From Ecdyonurus torrentis (lineage: Eukaryota; Arthropoda; Insecta; Ephemeroptera; Heptageniidae), in the NCBI GenBank assembly GCA_949318235.1, contig OX439131.1:30527018-30591017 (forward strand): a DNA stretch of 64,000 nt, written 5' to 3'. Positions 12,404-25,985 of the stretch are shown piece by piece (positions within the stretch are counted from its first letter, which is position 1; each line of letters starts with the position of its first letter). The position numbers and the translations under genes were made by a program. The notes beneath the pieces were generated by a model. The model saw only the letters and a list, made by a program, of their open reading frames with translations, was not told the origin of the DNA and ran no database searches.

Positions 12404-14711
12404 GTTCGTACGTTATTGTTAGAAGTCACCTTGGCTCACGTGGTCAAGATGCCACGTGTAGCAGCTACTAATAGAAAAGTAATTTATTTTTTACACTAAG
12501 TCAGTAAAATAAAAAAAAAAAAATTGAAAGTCATTTCATGATCATTTTAATTTTGTATACTGTGGTTATATATAGCTGTATTATAAACTTGAGTATTTTT
12601 ACATATAAAACTTTGTTGAAGAACTTGAATCTCATCACGTAACAATATTATTATAAACATTGATATTAATGATTTAAAAAATATATATTATTATCATATC
12701 ATTAGGTTCTCTTGTGCAGTCGTGAATACAATTTTTTTTTTTTAATTTTAAGCTATCAATGATCGCACCAATATATAAATAAGAGCCTCAAATTTAAATT
12801 ATATTGTTATCGTATCTTGTTATCAAATAATGCCATATACACGCCAAATTTTTTTAAAAATTAATTACTTAATTTATGATACACGAATGTTTCTATGTTG
12901 TAATGACATAAGTAATTATGCTAAAAACCGTAACTATTATGATATTTAGTATAAGAATCATTATATTATATTATATAATAATATGTTCATAGATATTTAT
13001 ATAGCATAATATGATGCATCAATGTATAGCTACATTGTGCTAGCATAAAAATTATTATAATATATTTATTTTTGTCCGTGTAGTTTCAAGTTTTTACATT
13101 AACTAATTAAGATTATATTTAAATTGTTTATTATTATATCAAATCATACATAAATGTTTTAACTATTGCTCTTTCCCTCTTCCTAATTTTTCTCCTTAGC
13201 CTTTTTCTTTTAGCATTATTATTGTTATTAATTTTTTTTTTAATTTTTAATTTATTATATGTATATTTATTTTATTATTGTATTTATTTTATTTGTTCTA
13301 TTATTAAAAATTATTTCATTTAATAACATATTTAATAATTTATTACGTAAATGAATTGAAATTTAATGCACATATGCATTAAATTACGATTACAGATTTG
13401 AGATTGTGTATTTATAACATAATCATTGCGTTTCAGAATTTTCCACAAATTGTTCAGAAAATTATAATAATGGTCAGGCACAGAGAAATTCACTGACTAA
13501 AAAATTCATTCATGCATAAAGTAAAAATCCTGACCAAAAATCTTTGGGCAATATTATTTAAATATAAAGCTATGTCTAAATTGTAAGTGTTAAAGGTTAA
13601 TTATAAATTAAAACATTATTGGATATAAATAGACTATAGTAATTTTTTTGCTCAGTTAGTAAATTGCAATTAAGTAATACACATTGTATTTTATGTATTT
13701 TTAGGACGTTTTGAACTTGAATCAGACATGAAATCGACTAATCGTCCGTTCTCTCGTTTTTTCTTCTAATGTTTAAAGGGACAGTAATCGTTTTCCAATT
13801 TTTCTGTCTGTACTTCTAACTAAACAAAAATTATGAACTTCTTCTAAATTAAAAATATTTCTTGGTTGAAATAGAAAGTTTTATAAATACCTTGCTAAAA
13901 GTTTTATTTCATGAAGTTTAAAAATGGAGAACTGCATTCCTTCAAGGAATTCAATGAAACGTGTACGCAGAAATCAAAAGTATGCACTACATCGTGAAAA
14001 AAACAGCTGGTTTTACTCTCAAATTCATGCAGCGACACTGTTACCACACAGTTACGTAATAAATCGATATCAAAATTGAAGCCAATGGAAAAGACTAAAC
14101 TTTCTCAAAGAACAAATCAGATATGAATAAATTTCTTCGCGGCAGTGTCACAGAAATAGAGCTTGGTAATACTAAAGTTGTATAACTTTTTTGACTTTCT
14201 TCTGCATGGTGCTGGCCTCTGTTTTACATGTCCTATAGTGTTCCGTGCACTTGCGCATTGCTACAGTAATTTTAATTAAATGCGCTGCATACATTATACA
14301 GGCTTGCAGAACTATAATGAACACAAAATGCACTACAAAAAAAAAATATATATTTAGAAATAGTATAAAAAAACTTTCAAAATATTGAGAAAAAGTTGCT
14401 CAGTATATTGTAACTGCATGTTATATTTAGTAATTTAAATTTCCTAAATTTTTAGTGTGGTTGAGGCATAAAAACGCACTTACTTTTTGTAGTTAAATTT
14501 TCTTAAACTTCGAAATGTTTAATTAAGTTTAAAATTATTCAGCTTCATATATTTGTCATTAAAAACTTTGTTTGATCACTCTGTGGAAGTATAGAAATGT
14601 GGTATTTTCATTTATAATATCGTTACAAAATATATTATAAAATTAAATAGTACACGTTACAAATAAATCACAAAATTATATATTATAACAAAAAAATTTA
14701 ACATTTAATTT
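12404..14711. other. Intergenic between the two SLC17 paralogues
   Basis: AT-rich sequence without a supported gene. It must contain the promoter of the intact SLC17 gene (just above 12403, reading leftwards) and the 3' flank of the disrupted paralogue (below 14712). No motif-bearing reading frame or RNA gene was found. Confidence 0.55.
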
Positions 14712-15832
14712 TTAGGAAGGTGATATTTCTGCCGCGCCTGGAGTTGACAGCATTTTCTGTGCAGATGACACGTCTGAAAAATTTAAGTAAATACGATTTA
14801 ATTAATTTATATTATTTTCTAAGTAACTTAATTTATTTTTGAATGAAAATTAAATTGATAAACAAAAAATTGTCTAGTTACTGAATGAACTTTCATAAAA
14901 AATGAATATATAAAAAAAAACTAACATTTTGAAAACACACTTGCGAGCAATTTCTCTTTTTCTTGCTATTAAAGCGCAAAATCACACGTTCCTTGGAATG
15001 AATCGATTTCTTGATGTATGTATCATCATATAAATATTATTTTTGATAAATAGTTTTTTTAAGTGATTAAAATTAATTAGCGAATTTATAGATTTTTTTG
15101 GGTTAATCTGCATGATCACAAATATAAATTTTAAATAAGAAAATAATCTTTAAAAATTTAGAAGTGAGATTTTACATAATATACGAGTGTACATATTAAA
15201 TCTTTTTGTAATGAAGAAGTTTCAGTCTATATATAAATATACCACAATAATCTTCAATAAGAATATAACATTTTTCTTACATCAATGATTATAATATAAA
15301 TAATGATCAAACATGTACAGTATGTAAAGTAAATGAACAATTTATACCTAGTATAGGTTTCATATTTTGAGGTGTTCCTTGCCTCCAGTCTGGATTATTC
15401 CAGGACTGTACTTCTCCAGATCCAAACACCACAAAGATCGTATTTCCAATAAAATAAAATCCAGCAGAAATTAAGAATACAATCCTCCATTGAGCTGCGT
15501 TGTCCTGTAAAACAAAATGTCTAATTATAGAATAATTATAATTTATTTTTGATTTACTTGCATAATTATGTTATAGAGTAAAAGTTCTTTATTTAGAATT
15601 TTATTTCAATACTTACATTCTCTGTTACAATATATCCAACTAAAAGTGGTCCCAAAATACTCATCAGATTAGATACGCAATTGGTGATACCCATCATTGT
15701 CCCAGCAAAGTTTGGGGACAAATCTAGATGGTTTATCTATATAAAATGTACTGAATTAAGTATAAAATATATTAATATGTCAATACTGGCTTTCATTTGA
15801 AAAATTATTAATTATTTCAATTTTATCCTTAA

Positions 15833-16178
15833 AGGAATAGACCAGGGAAAAATATAAGCATTTATATCACAAAACACTTGATGGGATTTACATAAATAAC
15901 TTTAGTTTTGTCTCAAAACCCAACTGTATGGCTCTGTAGCAGTGATCAGAAATTTCGATTTATGTAACCCGCACAACATTTTCATACTAATTTTTGCATG
16001 TTTCTGACGTCATAAACATGAATAGTCACGCAAATTGCATACTTTACAGTATTTTCACGTTCTCTTGTGGGGCTACATTAACATTCTGGTAAAAATTATA
16101 AACAGTTTTGAAGATCCCATTTTGTGTTTATTAATTAAAAAGCACAATACATGCTGTTTTATGTGGTTTATGGCTTTA
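15833..16178. repeat. Dispersed repeat, copy 1 (in SLC17 paralogue intron 8)
   Basis: This block of about 345 bp is strongly similar along its length to 48971-49312. It starts AGGAATAGACCAG and contains AAACACTTGATGGGATTTAC and CATGTTTCTGACGTCATAAA, ending near TTATGTGGTTTATGG. Weak terminal complementarity (ATAGACCA against TGGTYTAT) suggests a DNA-type non-autonomous element. Confidence 0.8.
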
Positions 16179-16629
16179 AGAAAGAGTTTATTGAAGTATT
16201 TATATAGGTAGTACGTATGTATACGTACCAAATAACCGACCATGATTCCAGCGTTGATTGACAGTGTAAAAGTTAAGGTAAATACTGCAAAAGCTTCATT
16301 AGCTGCTGCATATCCTAGCATAATGAGGCAAATAGCTGCACCATAATGACCTGTATAGATAAAAGTGTTTTACTAGTATAATATAGTTTTTCAATGGATT
16401 TGTATTTCACGTAACTATATACAGATTTTGAACAATAAATACTATACCAATACTGTTGGCAACTTTTCTTGAAGTTCCAATGCTCCATATACCTTTCTTC
16501 AAAATGAAATCTGAAGCCCAACTGAATAAAATACTGGAAAACCACATCGCAACAAAGGGAAGCGCAGACAGGAATCCATTCTTAATAATATCAGTAAAAA
16601 AAAATTAAAAAAAATATATAATCATAGTT

Positions 16630-16985
16630 TTAGCTGGGGTGTCCTTACAGCCCACAAATTTGAAACTCATATAAAAAAAAAATGGAAGAACACGCTTGCA
16701 GCCCACAAAATTCTGCCCCACCACCATACCATAATATTCTAAAGTACCACTATCCACTGACTAGCTGGCAACGTCACGAATGCTTCCTGTGGCTTGATCG
16801 TGTTTTATGAGTTTCAAAATTGTGGGGCACATTAGATGAGGCCAACTTGAGATAAAGAAATACTACGTGGTTTGTTTCCTGACGCACAAAACTTGAAGTC
16901 ATAATAAAGGACACTCACGCTTACAGCCTCTAAATTTCTGCCCCACAAAATTGAAACTCATAAAGTACCGTGAGGGGGCATTTGT
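16630..16985. repeat. GTGGGGCAGAATT-type repeat, interrupted copy
   Basis: Several short blocks recur in both orientations: GCAGCCCACAAAATTCTGCC, CTTACAGCCCACAAATTTG, CTGCCCCACAAAATTGAAAC and TTTCAAAATTGTGGGGC. The same motif bounds the AAAG microsatellite at 19375-19470 in inverted orientation. It looks like the terminal repeat of an element expanded by the microsatellite. Confidence 0.55.
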
Positions 16986-17364
16986 GTTTTTATATCGAGT
17001 AGTCGTGTCAGGCGTTTTAAAAGCAACTGATAGACAGGTAGCATTTTTAACTTTTTTAAAAACTATAGTTTAAACTAAGTCATGCATGATAGTTAATGCC
17101 TTGAGAGATACGAAATTTATTCTCAGATACTTAACTTATGTATATTATTTGCTTTTATTAATATTTTTTTTCACGTTGTTTTGTCCAGCTTCTCATAAGA
17201 CATCACGTATTTTATAAAATAATAACATCAATTATACTTCTAAAAATTGGAAACACATTATTTGGATGCTATTGCTCGTCAAAATTAATTTAAAACTTAT
17301 ATTAATAATTGTTAATAATAAAACAGAATTTTTATATATTTTTTTTATCCTATAGAGTGGTTGC

Positions 17365-17605
17365 ATTTATATAAAAGTTGACGCCATATATGAGAACTCA
17401 ATAACATAGTCCCGCATGTGAAAGTTTAATTTTTTGTCAGTTTATAATTTGCATGATGTTGTTAATAGATTGAATTATGTTTCCATAAAAAAGTATTCGA
17501 AATAATAATATAAATATATTGAAAATAAATTACTTTCCCAAAGAAAATAGCCAAAAAGTATACTTATGCAGTGCAAGGTTATTGATAGATCCAATATAAT
17601 GTATA
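17365..17605. repeat. Degenerate GGGTGTATGC-family MITE
   Basis: Conserved blocks GTTGACGCCATATATGAG, TTCCCAAAGAAAATAGCC and TTATGCAGTGCAAGG occur in the order of the complete copy at 59900-60199, with many substitutions. It lies in intron 6 of the disrupted SLC17 paralogue. Confidence 0.5.
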
Positions 17606-18551
17606 TATGATGTACAGATGTACTATAAGTATATGACATCTTGCGTATACAGCCTATATAGTCTATGAACATCCATAAATATAACGAACTAATATAGTGA
17701 GTACACAATGATACTATAGAAATAAATATAAAGTTATTACAACCAATTATTATCCAATATTCCTGGAGGAGAGTCCTTATTATCAAAATACAAAATAGTT
17801 TTTATTTTATTATTATTATTTTTTACTCAATTTTGCTTAGAGATGTAAAATTTAAAATTTAATTTAATTAAAAAATCGTGTGATTGTCATTGTAACACCA
17901 CGGGGATATCGCAAAGTAACAGGAGTATTTCAGTTTAAATTGTTTATCTTGAAATAACAGGAGTATACTATTTCATTATCTAATAAAAATATCAAGTTAA
18001 TTTCAACATAACTGCAAGTCAGCAAGTGCAGCATAATATGATATGATATGTTGAAAACAAGAGATGTCGCCTGCATTGTATGGCGTATGCAGATTATACT
18101 TAGCATCCCGAGTATCAAGTACCAGAGACTATAAACATTGAGATATCTTCATGTTTCACACAGTGCACTTTTATCAACAAGATATTATATTTACAAGGAC
18201 ATGCATGAATTTATCTTAAAATAATAAGATTTTATATCGTTCCATTAAGCGTAGAAAAAGTAACAATTGTAAGTCCTAATGAGCTTTATTTATTTATTTT
18301 AGTAATTATTTTTGAAAGAACTGTTTTTGAATTCAGGTAAATTTTAAGATTTTTTTTCCTTTTTCTTTTCTTTTTTTTTAACTTTGGAAGTAGTTTTAGT
18401 TTATAGTTTTAAAAAAAAGTTGTTATGGTAAAGCTATTAAAATTAAATGTGTTTTCTATTAGCATGGCAGTTCTAAATCTTATAAAAAATTTTAATTAAA
18501 AAAAAAGGTAAAGCCGATGAAATATTGAATAAAAAAGACAAAAAAAAAAGT

Positions 18552-19349
<798 letters not shown>

Positions 19350-19881
19350 TACTTTATATCCTAGACCTAGAATATTGTGGGGCAGAATTTTGTGGGCTGC
19401 AAGCGTGTTGGCTCTTTTTTTTTTTTTTAATGAATTTTAAATTTGTGGGGCAGAAAAATGTGGACTATGAGATCATCTCTTTTAGCATATATTTATTTAA
19501 ATTTTACGCTTGTTTATATTTACAAGGATTTTTTTTTTTAAGTTTAGTTTTAAAATAAAGGAAGAAATTTTTAGTCATATTTTTTTACAGTATATTAATT
19601 TAATTCAATTTAAAAGGGATGTATTAATTTCATTCCATTTTACCAGTCAGTGAAAAAAATAATTTTAAAAATTCCCCATTGCAGAGTTCCTAGCTCTCTC
19701 TCTCTCTCTCTATTTCTCTAACTAACTATATCTATCTATCTCTTTATTATAGTTATTATTATTATTTCGCTCACATTGGTAACAAATGAGCCAAACCTTT
19801 TTCAGTTGGAAGTTGAGGACTCCGCTCATGTAAGACGGTATCTCCGTGGCAAGAGTCCAGAAGCCCCAGGCTTGTGCACTA

Positions 19882-19897
19882 TGAGCCACTGAGCCAC
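19882..19897 (-). other. 8-bp tandem duplication causing a frameshift in exon 6
   Basis: TGAGCCAC occurs twice in direct tandem. With one copy, exon 6 would be 150 bp, exactly the length of exon 6 in the intact paralogue, and the frame would run from MWALLVA into HSAQAWGFW. With two copies exon 6 is 158 bp and the frame changes between these two segments. Confidence 0.88.
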
Positions 19898-20232
19898 AAG
19901 TAAAGCCCACATAGGGATGGAGGTTAGCATAGAGCACCATGGAATACGCATATCCTATGAAAAATACATCAACATATTAAAAATTGATGCAAGAACTAAT
20001 TTGAATTTACACAGGTGCAAATAATTAAAATGTACCTTGCTTGAAATCTGTGGTCCACTACCTGCAGCAGCATTTATACTTTCTTCAATGTAGCGCACTT
20101 CATGGGGTGATGCAAATCGACTAGACGCAGGAGAATCGTCAGCTAAAATTACCCAGATAATCATAGCAATGACTCCTATAGAACCACTCACATAAAACAC
20201 AGAGGGCCATCCAGAAGTAGCGCATAAATATC

Positions 20233-20432
20233 NNNNNNNNNNNNNNNNNNNNNNNNNNNNNNNNNNNNNNNNNNNNNNNNNNNNNNNNNNNNNNNNNNNN
20301 NNNNNNNNNNNNNNNNNNNNNNNNNNNNNNNNNNNNNNNNNNNNNNNNNNNNNNNNNNNNNNNNNNNNNNNNNNNNNNNNNNNNNNNNNNNNNNNNNNNN
20401 NNNNNNNNNNNNNNNNNNNNNNNNNNNNNNNN
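20233..20432. other. 200-N assembly gap flanked by a 129-bp exact duplication
   Basis: The bases 20104-20232 and 20433-20561 are the same 129 bp of SLC17 exon 5. The left copy stops exactly one base before the CAG target duplication of the Harbinger insertion. Counting only one copy restores the expected exon length (236 bp, one codon fewer than the 239 bp of the paralogue). The gap is therefore a scaffolding join at the insertion breakpoint and not a real 330-bp duplication. Confidence 0.9.
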
Positions 20433-21314
20433 GGGGTGATGCAAATCGACTAGACGCAGGAGAATCGTCAGCTAAAATTACCCAGATAATCATAGCAATG
20501 ACTCCTATAGAACCACTCACATAAAACACAGAGGGCCATCCAGAAGTAGCGCATAAATATCCAGGGGGGCGATTCTGTAACTTCATAACGAGCGGTATTG
20601 TTCGTTTTGAAAACGAAAATCAACAAACTGTTCGATTTCAACAAAACGAGCGATTCTGTAACTTTTGTTTGTAACGAATTCGTTACAAAACGAACAATAC
20701 CGTTCGTTATCATATCGAACGGGTTTCCAATAGTGAGAAATCGTTCGTTATGATAACGAGCGATATTAAATAGTTAATTACGTCGTTTTTTATGGGTGAA
20801 TTTTGATGTTACGCACATGCATAAATAGGAAATCTTTTAAGCTTTTATATATTTTTTTAATTTAATAATAATTATTGCAGAAGAAATGAAATAAAGGTAT
20901 TGAAGTCGCGTGTATATTGCGATCGATAATTTTTGCTTGTTATTTAATTGTTATATAAATACACAAATAAATTTTTTGACTTTTATACATACATTATTGT
21001 GGATTACTGCTCGATGGTATCTGTTTTATTGCTTTTAAAGATAGTTTTTTTAAAAATGTGCGTAAATATTTAACCAAAAGGACTTGGAAACTATAAATTT
21101 ATATTTGTTTTACACCGGCCGCTAATGATGTGGACTACAACGATTTTAAATTTTGCCGCGATTTAAATACGCTTGTTTTATTTTTATCAGCTGTAAAGAA
21201 AAGAAGAAAAAAAGTGGAAGTGAAATGGAAAATATTTGTGCTGCATATTTTTGTTGTGATGTGGCTGCAGTATTTTTATTTTGATAATGCGTATTGAGTA
21301 ATTACTACTCAATT

Positions 21315-22607
21315 ATGGAGGAATTAATTGGGATCTTAGCTGCGGCTGCCGCTGTGGACGCTGTAGCACATAATGAACGACAAATAATGCGTTTAAGAAG
21401 ACGTCGTATTCGTGACTCTATGAATCCTTTTGATATTCCAGCATCGCGATTCATAGAGCTGTATAGATTACCACAAGAATTTGTTGTAACAACATTGATT
21501 CCACCCCTTTTAGAGGCACTTCCACCTGCTCAACGCCAGTCTGCTATTTCCTGGCCTATTCGTGTAAGTTAGACATATACGTATGACGTATGTTCATATG
21601 CAATGAATGATATCGGTATACAAATTGTACATTTGTTTTATAAAACATACGTAAAAATATATCAAGTATTCCTAATTGAAATGATACATATTATTATTAC
21701 AAGTTAATTTCATTATTTTTATATTTTTGTTCATTAAATTGCAGATTATGTCCACCCTCAATTTTATGGCACGGGGTTCATATCAAAGAGCGGTAGGCCA
21801 GGACTTTCTAAGTTGTATGTCTCAAACCATGGTCAGTAGAAGCATTGCAGTTATCGCACCACTTATCACCGAGGTTTTTGGGCCACAATGGGTACGATTC
21901 CCAACAACCGTCGAAGAAATACAAGCTGCAAAGGCCGGGTTAGATATATATATTTTTTTTTATTATAGCGATAACAAAATTTTTCTATAATACAAGGTAC
22001 AATGTTTTAATTATGTTTTGCAGGTTTATGGAAAGTTGTGAACTACCTGGAGTTGTGGCAGCTGTGGATGGCACGCAAATAGAAATTCAACCACAATCAT
22101 ATGATGATGAACACGCTCCAGAAGTAGTATTCGTGAATAAGGATGGTCGTCATGCATTAAATGCACAAGTGGTACGTTTAAAATTTGTAATTTATATGTC
22201 ACTGCCTTTCAAATGTTATATAGATTATAAAGATAAAAATAAATCCCTACAATGAATATAAAATTTATTCGTATGTTAATATTTTTGTAAAACATATATA
22301 CCGTAATCTAACAAATAGCTATCTTAATTGCAGGTTTGTGATAAGTATATGAAACTGCTAGCAGTAAATCCTCGTTACCCAGGCTCTAACCACGATGCAT
22401 TTAATTGGCGGGTAGGTGTAGAATGATTTTTTATGTTTGTGCCTAACTATATTTATTTTGACATGAATAGGCATTATTTTCTTAATTATTCCTCCTTTAA
22501 CTTATTTATATCCATCATGAACACATACTGTTATATAATGTAGCAGCTCGTAACTGTTGAGTCAATTAAAGCAATGTAAAGCAAAAATAATATATTCATA
22601 ATATTCA

Positions 22608-22694
<87 letters not shown>

Positions 22695-25573
22695 TTCTAA
22701 ATAAAAATATGTAGGTTTAAAAAAAACTTTTGTATTATTTATTTTTGCTTATGTAATTATCTCATGTTATGTTGTGGTCAGGGTTTTGTTAAATAGGGCT
22801 TTCAAGGCCTTACAATGCCTTAATAAAGTACGTATTAGATTATTATTATTATGTATGTGTCTAAAATTTGAAAATTTTAGGCCTCATCAGTTCGTCGACA
22901 CATGCAACGAGAGTGGCGGCTTGGCAGACGGAATAAGTGGATCTTAGGTATAAAATATAGTAAATTTAATTTAAAATACAATAGGGTGTATCCTTATGAT
23001 GGCACATTTAATGCACTTAGATGCCATACTGGAGTAATGAATAACATAGCTCAGCATAGGACAAACTTTTTTGTGCATAATTTTTTTTTTTTTTTTTAAC
23101 AATAATTATTTTATTACAATTTTTAAATACTTGCAATTCTAATTTAACCTAATAACAGCATAAATGCTTCCAAAAATATTGCTTTAAAGTAAAACTAAAC
23201 TAAAAAATTGAAAAATGTTTCGTGTGCGGCAATTGTTGTGGAGTGATCTAACATGGGGTCGACATTAACATGAATAAGAGACACTTAAAAAATAGAAGAA
23301 TACATAGGTTAAAATAATATGCAGACATGTTAAAATTGGTGCTAAGTTCGATTACTCGATAACAATGACTGCATAGAAAAAATACTGATTGATTGTTCGA
23401 GTTAAAAAATACTAAGGAACATTTTTAAGAGCATTAATGCTGTTTTTCAAATATGCAAGAAAAATAATAATTACCTATAAAAATAGTTAATTTTCCAAAG
23501 AATATAGCCAAAAACTACGTTTGTCTTATGCTCGGCAATATTATTCATTGCCTAACAAGAGCGTTGAAAAACATTCATAATGACTTAATGCAAACACACA
23601 TAATACGTATACATATGAAAGTTGGCTTCTACTGGTGTCTTTTGATTTATATAAGTACTGAGTGGGAGAATGGGTGAGGAGTAAGAGGGGGGTAGGGGAG
23701 ATGTCCAAGGTGTAAGAAAGGAGTAGAGGAGAGTTAATACTAAACATTATAACACACATACATTTAAAACTGTATTATATCCACTCTGTTATACTCTATA
23801 GCAGCTTTAAAGGTAGTACAGTCAATCAGGGCTGGGAGGTAAAGGGCCTCAGATTTTTCTGAACTAATTTGCGACAAAAAAAAAGCTCGACAATTAACCC
23901 ATGTTAATAACAAAAAATATAGCCCATTTCCAAAGAAAATAGCCAAAAACTACGTTTGCCCTATACTGAGCAATGTTATTCATTACTCAAGATGAGCATC
24001 GAAAAGCACTCAGAATGACGTCATGCGCACACACCCTATATGTGTGCATTATAGTATTTTAAGTGAATTAAAATTAGTGAGTAAAAATATTGAAATAAAA
24101 ATATTAGCTCATGATTTATTCGGGAACTCGGGGGGGGGGGGGGGGGATCTAAGTCTTATGGCCAGACCGGCCCTCCAGTCAGTTCACCAAAAGTGTTTTT
24201 AATTTTTTTTTTTCACAACGTCCTATCTCAACCCATGTTAAAAGGGGTCACTTAATAAATCATAGCACAACTAATACAAATTGTCATTACATAAAAATCA
24301 TACCAAAACATGACTAAAGAAGTCAGCTATTGCTTTTGAATATTAATTTCATCCTCAATTGATTAATATATATTAATAATTAATGGTTTTCTGAAACGTA
24401 ATCCGCCGCAAAGATTGGCTGTCTAAGTTACAATGTACTGTTAGCATTGTCAGAATAATTTGTAGATAATATAATTAAAAGTATTTTTTGTACAAAGAAA
24501 TTTAAAACCCTACAATGTTTATAAAATTGTTATCTAAACATAATGTAATGTTATTACCGTTGAATTTTTTTTTTTTTTTCATTTATAACTTTAAAAATTT
24601 TGATTTATAGGGGACTCAGCCTACCCGCAGGAGCCATGGTTGATGAAACCATTTCCCAACCCAATTCCAGGTTCCAGAGAAGAGCTATATAATAGACGAC
24701 ACAAAAGAGGTCGTTGTGTCGTAGAAAGAACAATCGGCCTGTGGAAGTCGTGGCAGCGTTGTATAAACAGATGTCGGACATTGCAATACAGTCCCCAAGC
24801 TGCAGGTAATTTGTAAATTAAACTTCAATAACTTGAAAAATATAAATCAGTGATAGATGATAATGATATTCGTAAATTTCCCTTGCTCCATAAAAAAATG
24901 CGCAATTCTATTTAAGAAGCATTAGGATATCATCATGTTTTGTGGTTTAGAGCTTTGTGGTTTAGTTTTCAAATGTGCACGTTTAATGAAATTTTCTATC
25001 CAATGATATGCACTTTTTTCCCCTTTTATCACCTTTCTTACTAAAAATTTTGCCTTTTTTCAATAAAATGTTTATTTTTTTTTATATATAACTACAATGG
25101 AGGTTATTGGTTTAAAAAAATGTTTAACAATGATTATAGCTTAAAACACGTAAAAGTATGTCTAGTATTTCTCATTTAAATTTCTCCGAAATTGTTGGCG
25201 TAGTTTTCTAAAAAATCGGAAAATGTGTTTTGCCCCATAAGCGTAATGTTAAATTAGGGGACCCTTAGCTTTCCCCTCGTCTTTCCGCGCGCAAAACTGA
25301 TAAACTCCATTGTTTAATTTAGCATTTTAACATATTTTTCATGTGTGTTTTACAGAAACTTATCGTCTTTTTTTTTTAGGAAATATTATAACTGCATCAG
25401 CAGTTCTACACAACATGTCCCTACATACAAGAGTACCAATGCCTCCAGAAGCTGAATGGCAACTGGAACCACATATTGTAGAAGAAGCTGAGGAAGAAGT
25501 TCCACTTCCTCAAGGCCTTGCAATTGTGCAAGCAGGGAATGAAGCACGTAGACGTTTAGTTCAAATCATGTAA
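21315..25573 (+). CDS. Harbinger DDE transposase (HARBI1-like), 7 exons
   Basis: Predicted exons: 21315-21563, 21745-21938, 22024-22171, 22334-22411, 22881-22947, 24611-24805 and 25380-25573, giving 374 residues (HARBI1 is about 350). Family role: DDE nuclease that cuts at the terminal repeats and integrates the element. Seen: an N-terminal helical part rich in Arg, then SQTMVSRSI (helix-turn-helix-like), the first acid in VAAVDGTQIE (Asp163), SNHDAFNW (Asp218), GDSAYPQEPW (Asp247) and RCVVERTIGLWK (Glu284), followed by ASAVLHNMS near the C-terminus. The spacing of Asp247 to Glu284 is about 36. I chose the ATG at 21315 because upstream in-frame sequence has only a TTG. The last exon could also start at an upstream acceptor (after 25355), adding residues ETYRLFFL in frame; the shorter form fits the family better. 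No stop or frameshift is present. Intron 5 (1.66 kb) carries nested MITEs and intron 6 another. Confidence 0.92.
22613..22691. repeat. (AT)n microsatellite in transposase intron 4
   Basis: About 39 uninterrupted AT dinucleotides. The length in the living genome is likely variable. Confidence 0.95.
22984..23275. repeat. GGGTGTATGC-family MITE nested in transposase intron 5
   Basis: Starts GGGTGTATCC after a TA dinucleotide and carries the family blocks TTAGATGCCATACTGGAGTA, GCTCAGCATAGGACAAAC and TGGGGTCGACATTAACATGA. The right terminus is degenerate. It has inserted into the Harbinger after that element acquired this intron. Confidence 0.7.
23322..24036. repeat. Two further partial GGGTGTATGC-family MITE copies
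   Basis: 23322-23605 carries AAGAGCATTAATGCTG, TTTTCCAAAGAATATAGCC and TTATGCTCGGCAATATTATT; 23903-24036 carries TTTCCAAAGAAAATAGCC, TACTGAGCAATGTTATTC and ends GCACACACCC before TA. Both read in the opposite direction to the copy at 22984-23275. All lie in transposase intron 5. Confidence 0.6.
24130..24146 (+). repeat. G17 homopolymer
   Basis: Seventeen consecutive G in transposase intron 5. A similar run is at 27550-27565 in intron 1 of the Myb-like gene. Confidence 0.9.
25094..25316. repeat. ATGGAGNTTATYGGTT MITE, copy in transposase intron 6
   Basis: The left end ACAATGGAGGTTATTGGTTT and right end AAACTGATAAACTCCATTGT are inverted. Shared internal words with 25745-25985 and 31355-31600 are AAAAGTATGTCTAGTATT and CCTTAGCTTTCCCC. 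Three copies are found, all inside the Harbinger elements. Confidence 0.7.
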
Positions 25574-25744
25574 AATATTTCACACATGTAGACCTTAAAA
25601 ATTTACCTTAACTATTCATTTTTTTTTCAGACTTCAAGTAGATTGATTATATTGTAATTTAAAAATAATAATAATAATATATAGTCTTGTGTTATTTAAA
25701 ATTTTTTATTCCTTTTCATGTAATACTTACCATTTGATGCAGTG

Positions 25745-25985
25745 CGCTGCTACAGTGCATTTTTTTTTTTAGCATTGAATTTAGTGGTTAAAAAAATATC
25801 AAAATTTTCAATTTCTTATAACGCGTAAAAGTATGTCTTATATAACATTTATAGTTTTGCAAAATCAGTAGAGTACTTTTCTCAAACGTTGGAAAAAACT
25901 TATATTTTTCCCCCATAAGCAAAATATTTAAACAGTGGACTCTCAGCTTTCCCTGCGCATTAAACCAATATAAGCTCGATTGAAT
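25745..25985. repeat. Diverged copy of the same MITE downstream of the transposase
   Basis: Contains GTAAAAGTATGTCTTATAT, CTCTCAGCTTTCCCTGCGC and ATTAAACCAATATAAGCTCG in the same order as 25094-25316. The left end is poorly preserved. It lies between the two convergent Harbinger genes. Confidence 0.5.

Noticed and set aside
20104..20561. Real tandem duplication of part of SLC17 exon 5
   Set aside because: The copies are identical, separated by a gap of exactly 200 N, and one copy is enough for the expected exon; an assembly artefact is far more likely.
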